Positions 63,165 through 64,000 of a DNA stretch of 64,000 bases are shown here, piece after piece. The notes beneath the pieces were generated by a model that was not told where the DNA came from, did not search any database, and saw nothing but the letters and a program-made list of their open reading frames with translations. Each line of letters begins with the position of its first letter. The first letter of the stretch is position 1. Location of the stretch: positions 1,741,001 to 1,805,000 of the forward strand of contig NW_027288510.1 in the NCBI RefSeq assembly GCF_037038585.1, read 5' to 3'. A program made the translations under genes and the position numbers. Origin of the DNA: Patagioenas fasciata. Its lineage: Eukaryota > Chordata > Aves > Columbiformes > Columbidae.

Positions 63165-64000
63165 GACATTCAGGGGCCCCCGTTTGTCACTGGGGCCCAT
63201 TGTGACATCCCAGGACCCCACATTGTCCCCAGGGCCCATTGTGACTTTCAGGGGACCCCACTTGTCCCCAGGACCCATTGTGACACTATAGGGACCCCCC
63301 CTTGTCCCAGTGACCATTGTGACACCGTGGGTACCACCCTTGTCCGCAGGGCCCATTGTGACATCCTGGGGATCCCTCCTTGTCCCCAGGGCCCATCGTG
63401 ACGTGCCAGGACCCCCATTTTCCCCAGGGCCCATTGTGACATCCTCGGCACCCCCTTGTCCCCAGGGCCCATTGTGACATTCAGGGGACCCCTCTTTGTC
63501 CCCAGGGCCCATTGTGACATCCTGGGGACCCCCCCCTGTTCCCAGGGCCCACTGTGACGTCCCAGGACCCGCCATTGTCCCCAGGGCCCTGTGTGACATC
63601 CTGGGGTGCCCTCCTTGTCCCCAGGGCCCATTGTGACGTCCCAGGACCCCCCATTGTCCCCAGAGCCCATTGTGACATCCAGGGGACCCCCTTTGTCACT
63701 GGGGCCCATTGTGGCACCATGAGGACCCTCTTTGTCACTGGGGCCCATTGTGACATCCCAGGACCCCCCCTGGTCCCCAGGGCCCATTGTGACATCTGGG
63801 GGACCCCCCTTGTCCTCAGGGTCCATTGTGACAGCCCAGGACCTTACTTTGTCCCCAGGGCCCATTGCGATATCTGGGGGACCCCCTTGTCCCCAGGGCC
63901 CATTGTGACACCATGGGGTCCCCCCTTTGTCCCCAGGGCCCATTGAAATGTCCCAGGACCACCCTTTGTCCCCAGGGCTTATTGTGACACCATGGGGATC

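Larger units (their letters stand above)
14322..64000 (-). repeat. S39 minisatellite, giant right-hand block (C-rich strand on +)
   Basis: An uninterrupted 49.7 kb of the 39-bp family, roughly 1,270 units by length, running off the right edge. On + a unit reads GGGCCCATTGTGAC followed by one of a few middles and TTGTCCCCA. Main types: A, ATCCTGGGGACC; A', ATCCTGGGGATCCCTCC; B, GTCCCAGGACC; C, ATTCAGGGGACC with TTTGTCACTGG; D, ACCATGGGGACC; E, ATCCCAGGACCCCACATTG. Orientation is constant and opposite to 1-2908 and 7978-8444. No unique DNA or mobile element interrupts it. Long frames on both strands are by-products of the 13-codon period. Confidence 0.98.

Noticed and set aside
14322..64000. 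Hundreds of long ORFs (60-407 aa) with MSQWALGTKG, GPGDKGG, CHNGPWGQRG or AHCDILGTP repeats
   Set aside because: They arise in several frames and on both strands from a 39-bp unit free of stop codons; starts are simply the ATG in CACAATGG or similar. Frame is lost wherever a unit has 38 or 40 bp. No selection for one frame is visible.
14322..64000. CRISPR-like array (regular repeats about 39 bp apart)
   Set aside because: There are no unique spacers between constant repeats; the whole 39-bp unit is repeated with gradual variation, and the surrounding DNA is vertebrate.
14322..64000. Centromeric satellite
   Set aside because: The 39-bp GC-rich unit, the nearby CpG-island gene start and telomere-like DNA fit a subtelomeric or microchromosomal minisatellite better; I saw no CENP-B-box-like motif. 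Localisation by FISH would decide.

Overview
This window is vertebrate, most likely avian, nuclear DNA and is dominated by tandem repeats. The bird or reptile reading rests on a CR1-type LINE 3' end (8445-8536), degenerate TTAGGG telomere-like DNA (7377-7970), a CpG-island promoter with an ATG inside a YY1-type motif, and very GC-rich minisatellites like those of microchromosomes or subtelomeres. No bacterial, organellar or complete viral gene is visible.

Layout. 1-2908 is a 39-bp minisatellite (family S39), G-rich strand on +. 2909-7376 is mostly single-copy: a pyrimidine-rich tract, two orphan signal-peptide-like exon candidates and a degenerate ~42-bp minisatellite. 7377-7970 is degenerate telomeric repeat, followed by a small S39 block (7978-8444) and a CR1 tail. 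8572-9535 holds a 28-bp repeat, a minus-strand acidic exon candidate and a GGAA homopurine tract. 9536-12230 is two short-unit minisatellites (CCCATAGGGA-like, then CCCCCATTGA-like). 12281-13400 is more minisatellite around a CpG island. The best gene evidence is a plus-strand start: exon 1 (13588-13618) and exon 2 (13748-13839). From 14322 to the window end (49.7 kb, roughly 1,270 units) there is only S39, now with the C-rich strand on +, so it would lie in or after intron 2 of that gene.

Structure. Three short sequence pairs (6525/12233, 7126/10569, 8513/9461) occur in mirror order around about 9 kb, and S39 is in opposite orientation on the two sides. This suggests an old inverted duplication whose arms were later filled by different minisatellites. 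Within the large S39 block there are higher-order repeats (2,310 bp in about 2.9 copies; 1,970 bp in two copies; several 1.3-2.8 kb duplications), which points to recent segmental amplification.

Caution about coding. The S39 unit is usually 39 bp, which is 13 codons, so it stays open in several frames on both strands. The hundreds of long ORFs made of MSQWALGTKG, MGPGDKGG or HCDILGTP repeats are a by-product of that period and are not annotated as genes. No complete gene is present.
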